A stretch of 64,000 nucleotides of DNA from an uncultured Clostridiaceae bacterium (GTDB lineage Bacteria > Bacillota > Clostridia > TANB77 > CAG-508), in contig CANSJQ010000001.1 of NCBI GenBank assembly GCA_947647275.1, positions 186,001 through 250,000 on the forward strand, given 5' to 3'. Position 1 is the stretch's first letter, and each line of letters begins with the position of its first letter. The notes beneath the pieces are model-generated. The model was not told the DNA's origin, did no database searches, and saw only the letters and a program-made list of their open reading frames with translations. The position numbers were made by a program, and so were the translations under genes. Shown here in pieces: positions 10,405-19,630 of this stretch.

Positions 10405-11941
10405 GTGAAAAATAAATTAACAATGCTAATGATACTAGATGGTTTTGGAGAAAACGAAAACGAAAATGCAAATGCTGTAAAACTTGCCAATACTCCAAAT
10501 ATAGATAGACTAATGAAAACATGCCCAACAACTGCTATGTATACAAGTGGTTTAAATGTAGGACTTCCAGACGGACAAATGGGAAACTCTGAAGTAGGTC
10601 ATACAAATATAGGAGCAGGAAGAATAGTTTACCAAGAACTAACAAGAATTACAAAATCAATAGAAGATGGAGAGTTTTTTAGTAATCCAGAATTCATAAA
10701 AGCAATAGAAAATTGTAAAAAATATGGCTCAAAGCTTCATATAATGGGGTTATTATCTGATGGAGGCGTACATAGCCATATTCGACATATATTTGGTTTA
10801 TTAGAACTTGCAAAAAGAAAAGACTTTGAAGATGTATATGTACATTGTTTTATGGATGGAAGAGACACGCCACCAGCTTCAGGAGAAAGCTATGTATCAG
10901 AATTAGAAGAAAAGATGAAAGAAAAAGGCGTTGGAAAAATAGCAAGTATAACAGGAAGATTCTACGCAATGGACAGGGATAAAAGATGGGAAAGAATAGA
11001 AAAAGCATACAAAGCCCTAGTAGAAGGTGAAGGAGAAAAAGCAATTTCGCCAGTATCAGCAGTAGAAGACTCATACCAAAAAGAAACATTTGATGAATTT
11101 ATACTTCCAACAATTATTACAAATGGAGAAGAGCCAATAGCAACAATAGGAAAACATGACTCAGTAATATTTTTTAACTTCAGACCAGATAGAGCAAGAG
11201 AAATAACAAGAACATTAGTTGATAAAGAATTTAAAGAATTTGAAACAAAAAAAGATTTAGACTTATATTATGTATGTATGACAAGTTATGATGAAACAAT
11301 GCCAAATGTACACATTGCTTTCAAAAAAGAAGAGTTAAAAAATACATTTGGAGAATATATATCAAAACAAGGTTTAACACAATTAAGAATAGCAGAAACA
11401 GAAAAATATGCACATGTAACCTTCTTCTTTAATGGTGGAGAAGAAAAACAATATGAGGGAGAAGAAAGAATACTAGTACCTTCACCAAAAGTAGAAACAT
11501 ATGACCAAAAACCAGAAATGAGTGCTATTGAGGTAACTGAAAAAGTATTAGAAGCAATAAACTCTAAAAAATATGACTGCATAATATTAAACTATGCAAA
11601 TCCAGACATGGTAGGTCATACAGGAAGCTTAGAAGCAGCCATAAAAGCAATAGAAACAGTAGATGAAAGCGTACGGTAAAGTAGTAGAAGCAGTAGAAAA
11701 TGTAGAAGGAGTACTACTAATAACAGCAGACCACGGAAATGCAGAACAAATGGTAGACTACAAAACAGGAGAGCCACACACAGCACATACAACAAACCCA
11801 GTACCACTAATATTAATAGGAATGGAAAATGCAAAACTAAAAGAAGGAAAACTAGCCGATTTAGCACCAACAATGCTTGAAATAATGGGACTAGAAAAAC
11901 CACAAGAAATGACAGGAGAAAGCATAATAGTTAATGAATAG
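10405..11941 (+). CDS. gpmI: Phosphoglycerate mutase (cofactor-independent), +1 frame break at CGG 11674
   Basis: iPGM interconverts 3- and 2-phosphoglycerate. The first frame (10405-11679) starts at GTG behind TCAGGAGG and carries the phosphoserine site NSEVGH and the GRFYAMDRD region. It breaks at GTA CGG TAA. Skipping C11674 gives VDESV-GKVVEAV and continues to 11941 with the essential metal motif ITADHGN. The joined product is 511 residues, the normal length, so only one base is out of place. Without the shift the product lacks DHGN and should be inactive. No second mutase gene is visible here. See the CGG finding for the shared pattern. Confidence 0.9.
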
Positions 11942-12287
11942 TGAATAATAAGAAATGTATGGGTCGCCATTTGGGCGACCCATTCTTGGAAGAGATTACT
12001 TAAATGAAAAGAAACTTCACAAACAAATGTAAAAAGCAGGTACCTAATGGATACCTGCTTTGGTGTACGCCACACCAGTATGTCTTTTGTATCGATAGGT
12101 ACACCTACCAATTACATAGTACTGGAATTTGTTCCGAATGTAATTTCTCTTTTTTAAAAAAAGTATAAATATAATTTGCTATATTTACATAAAAAAGTTA
12201 ATAAAATTAGATTTTTTATTGAAAAAAAATTAAAGAAGTAATATAATAAATAAAATAAAAGGAGATTTATATAAGGGAGAAATACAT
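11942..12287 (+). other. Structured intergenic region after gpmI
   Basis: The hairpin ATGGGTCGCC/GGCGACCCAT (11959-11983) follows the gpmI stop. A cluster of further stems begins at 12034: AAGCAGGTA/TACCTGCTT (12034-12042 with 12052-12060), TGGTG/CACCA (12061-12077), TAGGTACACCTA (about 12096-12107), CCAGTA with TACTGG, and ATTACAT/ATGTAAT (12111-12144) with GGAA/TTCC inside. The last is followed by TTCTCTTTTTT. The density of nested stems ending in a T-run looks like a structured RNA or a mobile palindromic element rather than a plain terminator. Confidence 0.5.
12219..12247 (+). promoter_or_regulatory. Promoter of the YezG-like gene
   Basis: TTGAAA (12219-12224), a 17-base spacer and TATAAT (12242-12247) lie about 40 bases before the start at 12288. 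Confidence 0.65.
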
Positions 12288-13043
12288 ATGCTTAGTACAA
12301 ACAAACTAAGAGCTATATATTCAAAAATACAAAAACAATTATTTTTTATGATACCAGAAAAATGGGAAAAAATATGCCTATATGCCTCAATAATGGAGCA
12401 AGTAAATAACTTACAAACAGGAGAAATGTTTTTCTATTATTATCCAACAGGTCTACTTAAGAAAAATCCTATAAATGTATATGAAATACCAAATAAATTT
12501 AATATAGACGAAAAAGAATATATGAAATTAGTAGATAAGCTTTATAATATAATAAATGAACTAAGAGAAGCATTTAGAGAAAATAAAGAAGAAAAAATGT
12601 GGACAAACTTGACTATAACAATACAAAATTTAAAATTCAACGTAGAATATTCATATGAAGATTTGATAGGGTCAAAATATACAAGTTATGATAGACATAT
12701 AATATGGAAATGCAAATATTTAGACCTACCAATAGAAAGACTTTCAAAAAAAGATAGAAAGATGGTAGAAGAATATTATATAGAAGAAAATTTAAACAAT
12801 CAAAAAACAAAAAAATACATAGAAGGAATATACCAAAAAGGAGTTCATAATATAGCCCAATATAATAATGAATACATAAAAGAAGAGGAAGAAGAGAAAG
12901 AACAAAATATTAAACCAAAAAGAGAAAAAGTAGATAAATATGAAGAATATAAAAGAAAACAAGAGGAAAAAAAGCAGAAAGAAAAAATCAATATAGAAGT
13001 TGAAAAAGAAGAAAAGAAGAAAAACCAGATATTAAATTGTTAA
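12288..13043 (+). CDS. YezG/DUF600-family immunity protein with charged tail
   Basis: Residues 1-165 match the YezG (DUF600) pattern: an N-terminal helix, MIPEKWEKICLYA, a YYPTG strand, MWTNLTITI and the C-terminal HIIWKCKYLDLP. YezG proteins neutralise LXG-type polymorphic toxins in Bacillus. A highly charged Glu/Lys tail (about 200-251) is added here. AAGGGAG precedes the ATG, and the gene has its own promoter and a terminator-like hairpin. No LXG toxin is seen beside it, so it may be an orphan immunity gene. Confidence 0.7.
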   Translation: MLSTNKLRAIYSKIQKQLFFMIPEKWEKICLYASIMEQVNNLQTGEMFFYYYPTGLLKKNPINVYEIPNKFNIDEKEYMKLVDKLYNIINELREAFRENKEEKMWTNLTITIQNLKFNVEYSYEDLIGSKYTSYDRHIIWKCKYLDLPIERLSKKDRKMVEEYYIEENLNNQKTKKYIEGIYQKGVHNIAQYNNEYIKEEEEEKEQNIKPKREKVDKYEEYKRKQEEKKQKEKINIEVEKEEKKKNQILNC

Positions 13044-13078
13044 ATGCCAATTAGTTATTATTTTACTAGTTGGTATTT
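13042..13078 (+). terminator. Hairpin after the YezG-like gene
   Basis: AAATGCCAATTAGT pairs with ACTAGTTGGTATTT, allowing two G-U pairs. Only a short T-rich tail follows, so termination may be weak. Confidence 0.5.
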
Positions 13079-13196
13079 AATTTGAAACACAAAAAAGGAA
13101 AGAAAGGAGAGGAGAGGTAAAAGAAATAGGGGATAAAGTAGATAATATTTATTATAAAATAAAAAATGTTTAACTAGAAGATTTTAACAATAAATA

Positions 13197-13225
13197 TTTA
13201 CATAAACATGTTTTCGTGTTATAAT
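13197..13225 (+). promoter_or_regulatory. Promoter of the dockerin/cohesin operon
   Basis: TTTACA (13197-13202) and TATAAT (13220-13225) are separated by 17 bases, ahead of a strong AAAGGGGGT ribosome site. Confidence 0.7.
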
Positions 13226-13258
13226 TAAAAGAGAATACAAAATAAAGGGGGTTATATT

Positions 13259-16200
13259 TTGAAAAAAAGGAATATTAAGTTTTTTTGGAAAATAATTATT
13301 TTTATTGTAGTATTAACATTAGGTTTACTAATATTAACTAATGACAGTAAAGCAAATAGTGAAGAGAGAAAAGAAAGTAAATTTTGTTATCTATCAGATA
13401 TCCCATATATTGCTGAACAATCCAGTGTAGGTTGGGGAAGTATAACCTTAGACCAAAACTTAGAAACTAAGTATAATGATGGGTTAATAGCACTTCAGAT
13501 AGATAACCAAGTTAAATTTTTTATAAAAGGAGTAAGTGCACATGCAACATCAACACTAGTTTATGACATAAGTTCATACAATTATGATTACTTTACAACA
13601 TATTTTGGTGTAGATGCAAGTAGACAAAACAATGGAAATGGTGTTAAATTTGCAATATATACATCAAAAGATGGACAAAATTGGGACTTACATACACCAG
13701 TGTCACCACCTGTAATGAAAGGTAACACAAATGCGAATTTTATAAAAATAGATATAAAAGAAGCAAAATATTTAAAATTATATTGTCATAATAATGGAAA
13801 TGCCACAGCAGATCATGCTGTATATGCAGACGCAAAATTAATTAAAGAAGGCTATGAAGAAGAAACAAAAATTGATTTTATAAAAACAATAGAAGAATAT
13901 GACGAAATAATTAAGAATCATACTGGAGAAGAAATAACAGGAGAGTATGAACTAACAATACTACAAAGAGAATTTGTAAAAAACGTTGGATATGATATAT
14001 TACAAACTTATACAGCTTTAAACGAAGAAAATAAAGAAACCATTTCATGGTTAATGAATGATGTAGAAAACTTACGTTTATACATATTAGGAGGAAAGCC
14101 AACAGGAAGTTACTTGTCATCATTAAAAGTTTTAAATAACTTATATAAAACATATAAGGAAGACTTTAAAATACAAGAAGTATCAAAATATGGAACTAAA
14201 AAAGGTGATTTATATAAGAAAATGGCAATAACACTTTCACTAACACATTCATCAAAAGTAGCTTTATGGATGCAACCATCAGCACCAGAAAATCAATCAG
14301 ATGCAGTTACACGTTATTCAATATTTAAAAAAATGTATGATGAAGGAAAATTTGTTGTTTCTTCAAGTATAGATATTACAAAATGGTTTGAACAATATAA
14401 TGTAGAAGAAATGCGTTTTGTAATGAATAACATAATAGATGATGAAGAAATTTTATGGTTAAATGAATACACTAAAAAGCAAATAGATGCTCACCCAACA
14501 CAAGCATGGGCATATTTAACACCACACCCTTACATGGCTTATGTATGGCCAAATTATGGAAATCCGATATTCCACGACCAAGATAAAAAAGAATATTGGG
14601 ATGAAAAGTTTGGAGGAATATTTTCTAAATATGGAGTAAGTTATAGTACAGAAACAAACAAAATATATAAAGTATGGATGAACTTTAGAAATGAATTCGG
14701 AACAGGAGCAGTTTGTGGTGGAATATCAAAAACAGGTTCAAATATTCGTACAGTTCATGGTATACCAGCAGCAGTTATTGGTCAACCAGGTCATGCAGCT
14801 ATTATCTACTATGGTCAAGATGAGCAAGGTAGAGGATACTGGAATATTGATAATGACGTAAGTGGTTGGACATTATCAGAAAAAGGTGAAAGAATGCTAC
14901 TAGGTTGGGGAAATGCTAGTTATACTAGAGGATCTTATCAAGTAGTATATATGGTATTAGCACAAGAAGTATTAAATGATTATGAAAATTTTGAAAAATG
15001 TGAAAAAACAATAATGCTTGCAAACTCATATAGTGGAGATTTAGAAAAACAAGAAGAAATATATAGAAAAGCATTAGAAATACAACCAATCAATATTGAT
15101 GCATGGTATGCACTAATTAATGTATACAACTTAAATACAAATAAAACAGAAAATGATTATTATGATTTAGCTAAAGAACTAGCAGAAAAATTAAAATATT
15201 TCCCATTACCAATGCAACAATTAACAAATTTAATTAAAACAAAAATAACAAGTATAGAAAATTCTTATAAATTTACACTTTTACAAACAAGAATATTAAA
15301 AGAAGCAAGTCAAACACCAAATAATACAGAACAAGACTACTACGTATATCAACCAAGTATTACAAGAACAGAAGCAAACTTCTTATTAGGAAAATTAGAT
15401 AAAACAATTGCAACTTTCTCATTTGATGGAGAAGATAGCGGAAAAATTGTACTATCAAGTCGTTTTGACGGAAATGGAATTCGTTGGGATTATAGCTTAG
15501 ATGGCAAAGAAACTTGGAATGAAGTATCATTCACAGCAGAAGAAGAACATAAATTGCAACTAACCCCAGAACAAATTGCAAATATCACAGCTGAAAATGA
15601 CATATATGTTCATATTGTAGGAGTAGGTTATGAAGAAGAAAATCTTTACAAAATAGACATTACAAAAGGAACTTTACCAAATACATTATTTAATAATGAT
15701 TTAGAAAATCGTGTAGTAGGGGTAAACCTTACAATGCAATGGCGTATGGCAGAAACCGAAGAATGGACTTCATATAAAACTTCAAGTCCAAACTTAACAG
15801 GAAATGCAACAGTAGAAGTTCGTGTAGGAGCAACTGGAACATCTCTTCCAAGTGAGCCAATTTCACTAAGTTATACTGAAGACAACCAACCAGATACAAG
15901 AAAATACATTCCAGTATCACATTTAACAATAGAAGCAGTTTCTACTCAAGCAACTTCTAATCAAGGTAATGCAACATATGCAATTGATGCTAACTATAAT
16001 ACAAGATGGCATTCTGCATGGAATGGTTCAGACACTCAAAGATATATTATTATAAAATTAGATAAACCAGTATATTTATCAGCAGTAGAATTTGTTCCAG
16101 CAGGTGGAGGAAATGGAAAAATAATAGATGGAACAATATATGGAAGTACAGATGGCGAAAATTGGGAAGTATTATCACAACAAACAGGCTTAAGATATAC

Positions 16201-17719
16201 AAACCAAGCTAATACAATAGCAGATGCTATAATCAATACAAAGAATTTCGAAATAGAAGATCCAAAACAAGTACAATATGTAAAAATTGTAGCAGACCGT
16301 GCATCAAATGGAAATTGGTTTACAGCAAGAGCATTTAACCTATTCCAAGATATAACACAAAATCCACATCCAACAGCAGGTATAGCTTTTAGTATAGAAG
16401 AACCAACAAGAGAAAATGTAGTAGCAAGACTAGTTAACCCAAGCACACAAATAACAATAACAAATAATAGTGGTAACGATACATATACATTCACAGAAAA
16501 TGGACAATTTACATTTGAATTTGTTGATGAATATGGAAGAGAAGGTAAAGCTATCGCAAAAGTAGACTGGATAGATAGACAAAGTCCTACTGCAACTATT
16601 GAATACAGTCAAAATTCTATAACAAACAAAGATGTTATAGCTATGTTAAAAAATATTAGTGAAGATATATATATAATTAATGAAGATGGAATAAAAACTA
16701 ACTATGTTGAAGTTGAGAATAATAAAGTAAAATCTATTACTTACATTAATGAAGAAGGAAAAACTACTAAAGTATTAGAATTAGACGAAAATGGAAATAC
16801 ACAAAGTATTAAATACTTTAATGACAATGAAAAAGTTGTATATATTACAAAATTTAAAGAAGATGGAAGTATAGAAGAAATATTCCTTAATGAAGATGCA
16901 GAGCAAATTGATCCACCAGAAAATGCAGATGAATATCGTAATTTAAGTCAAATAGGAAGAACAAAACCTTTAGAACATACCTTTGAAGAAAATGGAACAT
17001 ACATTTTTAGAATTCAAGACAAAGCAGGAAATTCAGCACAAATTGAAGCAAGTACAAACTTAATTGATAAAGAAGTTCCAACAGCACAAATAGAATATGA
17101 TATTACACAAACAACAAACAATGCTGTAACAGCAACAATAATATTAAGTAAAGAAAACGCATATGTTACAAATAATAATGGAAATAAAACATATACATTT
17201 AATAAAAATGGTGAATTTACTTTTGAATTCCAAGATGAAGCGGGAAATAAAGGTACTGCAAAAGCAAAAGTAAATTGGATTATAGAAAAAGAGCCAGAAG
17301 AAGAAATAACATTAAAATCAAAATATAAAACAATTGAAGAAGGCGAAAATAAATATTTATATAGAATTAACGCAAAAACAATTTTAAAAGAATTTATTAA
17401 AGATATCGAAACAAATGGAATTATAACAATATATAAAAAAGATGGAACAATTTTAAGGGAAGATGAATTTATAGGCACAGGAATGATATTAAAAGCTAAA
17501 AACAAATCAGGAACTAAAGAAATTTCTTTAACATTATCTGTAATAGGAGATACAGACGGAAATGGAGAAGTAACACCAACAGACTTAGCAGATGCTATAC
17601 AAATATCTTTAGGTGAAAATAACTTTAATATTATACAAAAACTAGCTGTGGATATAAATGAAGACAATCAAATAACACCAACCGACTTAGCAGATATGAT
17701 AAAAATGACATTAGAGTAA
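13259..17719 (+). CDS. Secreted NPCBM / transglutaminase-like / F5-8C / dockerin protein
   Basis: Start is TTG at 13259 behind AAAGGGGGT. Domains in order over 1,486 residues: signal peptide (1-33); NPCBM-like carbohydrate-binding module (about 40-200, YTSKDGQNW); a helical region; a transglutaminase-like core (about 475-550) with Cys in AVCGGISK, then HGIPAAVIG, His in QPGHAAI and Asp/Asn in WNIDND; TPR-like helices (600-680); a beta domain; F5/8-type C discoidin domain (about 880-1035); Ig-like domains; and a C-terminal type I dockerin with duplicated DTDGNGEVTPTDLADAI and DINEDNQITPTDLADMI. It probably binds glycan or glycoprotein and docks on the cohesin encoded 48 bases downstream. Substrate unknown. 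Confidence 0.85.
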   Translation: MKKRNIKFFWKIIIFIVVLTLGLLILTNDSKANSEERKESKFCYLSDIPYIAEQSSVGWGSITLDQNLETKYNDGLIALQIDNQVKFFIKGVSAHATSTLVYDISSYNYDYFTTYFGVDASRQNNGNGVKFAIYTSKDGQNWDLHTPVSPPVMKGNTNANFIKIDIKEAKYLKLYCHNNGNATADHAVYADAKLIKEGYEEETKIDFIKTIEEYDEIIKNHTGEEITGEYELTILQREFVKNVGYDILQTYTALNEENKETISWLMNDVENLRLYILGGKPTGSYLSSLKVLNNLYKTYKEDFKIQEVSKYGTKKGDLYKKMAITLSLTHSSKVALWMQPSAPENQSDAVTRYSIFKKMYDEGKFVVSSSIDITKWFEQYNVEEMRFVMNNIIDDEEILWLNEYTKKQIDAHPTQAWAYLTPHPYMAYVWPNYGNPIFHDQDKKEYWDEKFGGIFSKYGVSYSTETNKIYKVWMNFRNEFGTGAVCGGISKTGSNIRTVHGIPAAVIGQPGHAAIIYYGQDEQGRGYWNIDNDVSGWTLSEKGERMLLGWGNASYTRGSYQVVYMVLAQEVLNDYENFEKCEKTIMLANSYSGDLEKQEEIYRKALEIQPINIDAWYALINVYNLNTNKTENDYYDLAKELAEKLKYFPLPMQQLTNLIKTKITSIENSYKFTLLQTRILKEASQTPNNTEQDYYVYQPSITRTEANFLLGKLDKTIATFSFDGEDSGKIVLSSRFDGNGIRWDYSLDGKETWNEVSFTAEEEHKLQLTPEQIANITAENDIYVHIVGVGYEEENLYKIDITKGTLPNTLFNNDLENRVVGVNLTMQWRMAETEEWTSYKTSSPNLTGNATVEVRVGATGTSLPSEPISLSYTEDNQPDTRKYIPVSHLTIEAVSTQATSNQGNATYAIDANYNTRWHSAWNGSDTQRYIIIKLDKPVYLSAVEFVPAGGGNGKIIDGTIYGSTDGENWEVLSQQTGLRYTNQANTIADAIINTKNFEIEDPKQVQYVKIVADRASNGNWFTARAFNLFQDITQNPHPTAGIAFSIEEPTRENVVARLVNPSTQITITNNSGNDTYTFTENGQFTFEFVDEYGREGKAIAKVDWIDRQSPTATIEYSQNSITNKDVIAMLKNISEDIYIINEDGIKTNYVEVENNKVKSITYINEEGKTTKVLELDENGNTQSIKYFNDNEKVVYITKFKEDGSIEEIFLNEDAEQIDPPENADEYRNLSQIGRTKPLEHTFEENGTYIFRIQDKAGNSAQIEASTNLIDKEVPTAQIEYDITQTTNNAVTATIILSKENAYVTNNNGNKTYTFNKNGEFTFEFQDEAGNKGTAKAKVNWIIEKEPEEEITLKSKYKTIEEGENKYLYRINAKTILKEFIKDIETNGIITIYKKDGTILREDEFIGTGMILKAKNKSGTKEISLTLSVIGDTDGNGEVTPTDLADAIQISLGENNFNIIQKLAVDINEDNQITPTDLADMIKMTLE

Positions 17720-17767
17720 TAATATAATTAGTAATGCAAATAAAAAATTGAAAGGAGAAATAAAAAC

Positions 17768-18484
17768 ATGAAAAAAACAATAAAAATCATTTCAATAATT
17801 ACAATTATGGCAATAATAATAAGTATAGTAAATATATCAAACGCATTCTCATTTAATGTAAGTGTATCATCAAATGATAAATTAGTAGCAGGTCAAGAAG
17901 TAAAAGTTACATTAACATTAAGTAACATAGATATGGATGATGGAATACGTTCAATAAAAGTAGGAAAAATAACAGTAGGAGAAGAATTTGAAGAAATAAC
18001 AGCAAAAAGTTTTTCAAGTACAACATGGATGACAACATATTCAAATGGTGGTTTAGTATTAATGTCAGGAACACCTATAACAGAAGAAGGAGTAGCAGTA
18101 ACATTAACACTAAAAGTAAAACAAGGAATAACAGCAAAATCATCAGCAGTAAGCTTTGAAAATATAGTTGCATCATCAGGCTCAAACACAGGAGATATAA
18201 CAGTAGACACAAAAACTATAACAATAAAAGCAGAAGAAAAAGTAGAAGGTGGAGACCAAACACCAACAACACCAACAGAGCCAGAAAAACCAACTACACC
18301 TAATATTACAGATAAAGAACAAAACCAACCAAACAAAACAGAAAATCCACCTAAAGAAATATTACCAAGTAGAATACCACAAACAGGAGAAAAAGAAGTA
18401 ATAACAATGATAGTAGCATCAATAATGGTAATAACAGTAGTATTTGGAATAGTAAGTTTTATAAAATATAAAAAAATTAGATAA
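17768..18484 (+). CDS. Cell-wall-anchored single-cohesin scaffold protein
   Basis: The 238-residue product has a signal peptide (1-26), a cohesin-like beta domain (about 28-150; VAGQEVKVTLTLSNI, GVAVTLTLKVKQG), a Pro/Thr-rich linker (155-200), the sorting motif IPQTG, a membrane helix and the tail KYKKIR. It should therefore be fixed to peptidoglycan by a sortase and display one cohesin. GAAAGGAG precedes the ATG. It follows the dockerin-bearing gene in the same operon, so the simplest reading is that it captures that protein at the cell surface. The cohesin call rests on pattern similarity by eye. Confidence 0.75.
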   Translation: MKKTIKIISIITIMAIIISIVNISNAFSFNVSVSSNDKLVAGQEVKVTLTLSNIDMDDGIRSIKVGKITVGEEFEEITAKSFSSTTWMTTYSNGGLVLMSGTPITEEGVAVTLTLKVKQGITAKSSAVSFENIVASSGSNTGDITVDTKTITIKAEEKVEGGDQTPTTPTEPEKPTTPNITDKEQNQPNKTENPPKEILPSRIPQTGEKEVITMIVASIMVITVVFGIVSFIKYKKIR

Positions 18485-18505
18485 TAAAATATAAATTAAA
18501 TAAGT

Positions 18506-18538
18506 AAAGAGATTTTGGAATATCCCAAAAATCTCTTT
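18506..18538 (+). terminator. Terminator of the dockerin/cohesin operon
   Basis: AAAGAGATTTTGG pairs with CCCAAAAATCTCTTT, followed by ATTTTATT. Confidence 0.8.
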
Positions 18539-18855
18539 ATTTTATTATAGTATAAGAAAAATATATTTTTAAATTTCGTATTGTAAAGATATAGGAAAGC
18601 ATGATACCCATATTGTAAATATGTTATAAGCTAAAAAATAACTTAGTACTTTTTTAGCTTTCAAAATTTCTTTACTTAAAAGCCAAATAATTAGTTGATA
18701 AATGTTTGCCTTTATGATAATATAAGAAAAATAAAATATCGGGTAAAATTAATTGAAGCATACATATTTAAAAAGATAGAATATAAAATTATCGATGGTG
18801 TAAATACCATAGTAAAAGACAATTAACTATAAAGTTAAAATTACAAAGGTGGAAT
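18539..18855 (+). other. Non-coding gap with hairpin ahead of the GNAT gene
   Basis: A perfect 10-bp inverted repeat, AGCTAAAAAA with TTTTTTAGCT (18629-18659), lies mid-gap and could be a second terminator. I see no reading frame with a ribosome site. The promoter at 18695 leaves a leader of about 130 bases. Confidence 0.4.
18695..18723 (+). promoter_or_regulatory. Promoter of the GNAT gene, ATGATAATAT type
   Basis: TTGATA (18695-18700), 17 bases, then TAATAT (18718-18723). The stretch TTTATGATAATATAAGAAAA recurs before the GNAT gene at 29927. It resembles the extended -10 boxes before 26686, 32566 and 38812. Confidence 0.55.
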
Positions 18856-19419
18856 ATGAAGCTAGAATATATAGAGTATTTTAAAAGTAAACATAAAAGC
18901 GAAATAAAAAAATTATATATAAAATCATTTCCCAAAAGTGAACGTTTTCCCTTTTGGATTTTAAAGCAATGTTCAAAACAAGAAAATGTATCATTTAATG
19001 CAATATTAGATGATGATAAACTAATTGGAATGCAATATATAATTACTTATGAAAATATGACTTATTTAATGTATTTTGCAATAGAGGAAAATCGAAGAAG
19101 AAATGGATATGGTTCTAAAGTGCTGGAAGACTTAATGAAAAAATATGAAACAATTATTCTAAGCATAGAAAGAATAAAAGAAGATTTAAGAGGCAATAAG
19201 GAAAGAAGAAAAAGCTTTTATATAAGAAATGGATTTATTGAAACAAATAAATTTATAAAAGATGCAGGAATTGAATATGAAATGTTATGTACAAATAAAA
19301 ACTATAATATAACAAAAGAAGATCTAGAGAAAAGATATACAAAAATGACAGACTCTAAAATAATGAAATATATAATAGGAAAAATGTTTAATGTGTATAA
19401 TATAAACTTTATAAACTAA
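18856..19419 (+). CDS. GNAT-family N-acetyltransferase
   Basis: GNAT enzymes move an acetyl group from acetyl-CoA to an amine. Motif A is visible as FAIEENRRRNGYGSKVL (the R-R-N-G-Y-G pyrophosphate loop), and motif B as SFYIRNGFIE. At 187 residues it is slightly long, with a C-terminal helical tail. AAAGGTGG precedes the ATG. It is a single gene with its own promoter and a terminator-like hairpin. The substrate cannot be told from sequence. Confidence 0.85.
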   Translation: MKLEYIEYFKSKHKSEIKKLYIKSFPKSERFPFWILKQCSKQENVSFNAILDDDKLIGMQYIITYENMTYLMYFAIEENRRRNGYGSKVLEDLMKKYETIILSIERIKEDLRGNKERRKSFYIRNGFIETNKFIKDAGIEYEMLCTNKNYNITKEDLEKRYTKMTDSKIMKYIIGKMFNVYNINFIN

Positions 19420-19420
19420 A

Positions 19421-19448
19421 GAAAAATTTGACACGTTCAAAATTTTTC
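19421..19448 (+). terminator. Terminator after the GNAT gene
   Basis: GAAAAATTTGA pairs with TCAAAATTTTTC, with one bulge, just after the stop codon. Confidence 0.6.
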
Positions 19449-19464
19449 CTATAATCTTATTTAG

Positions 19465-19512
19465 ATACTTTAAGATATAAAACTTAAATATAATATTTAT
19501 ATCTTAAAGTAT
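19465..19512. repeat. 17-nt perfect inverted repeat
   Basis: ATACTTTAAGATATAAA (19465-19481) is perfectly complementary to 19496-19512. It may be a second bidirectional terminator, or a regulator site for the surface protein downstream. Confidence 0.5.
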
Positions 19513-19567
19513 ATTTTACTTTTACAATTTACTGTATACATAAATATGGTAGATTTCCCAGAATATG

Positions 19568-19596
19568 TTTACAAATTATTACTTCCGTAGTATAAT
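19568..19596 (+). promoter_or_regulatory. Promoter of the repeat surface protein
   Basis: TTTACA (19568-19573), 17 bases, TATAAT (19591-19596). It overlaps an in-frame ATG at 19565, which therefore cannot be the start codon. Confidence 0.75.
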
Positions 19597-19630
19597 AGAA
19601 AGAGAGAAAAATATATATGGAGGTATATGT

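Noticed and set aside
19565..19630. ATG at 19565 as start of the surface protein
   Set aside because: It lies within the -35 region of a consensus promoter, so it is not in the transcript.
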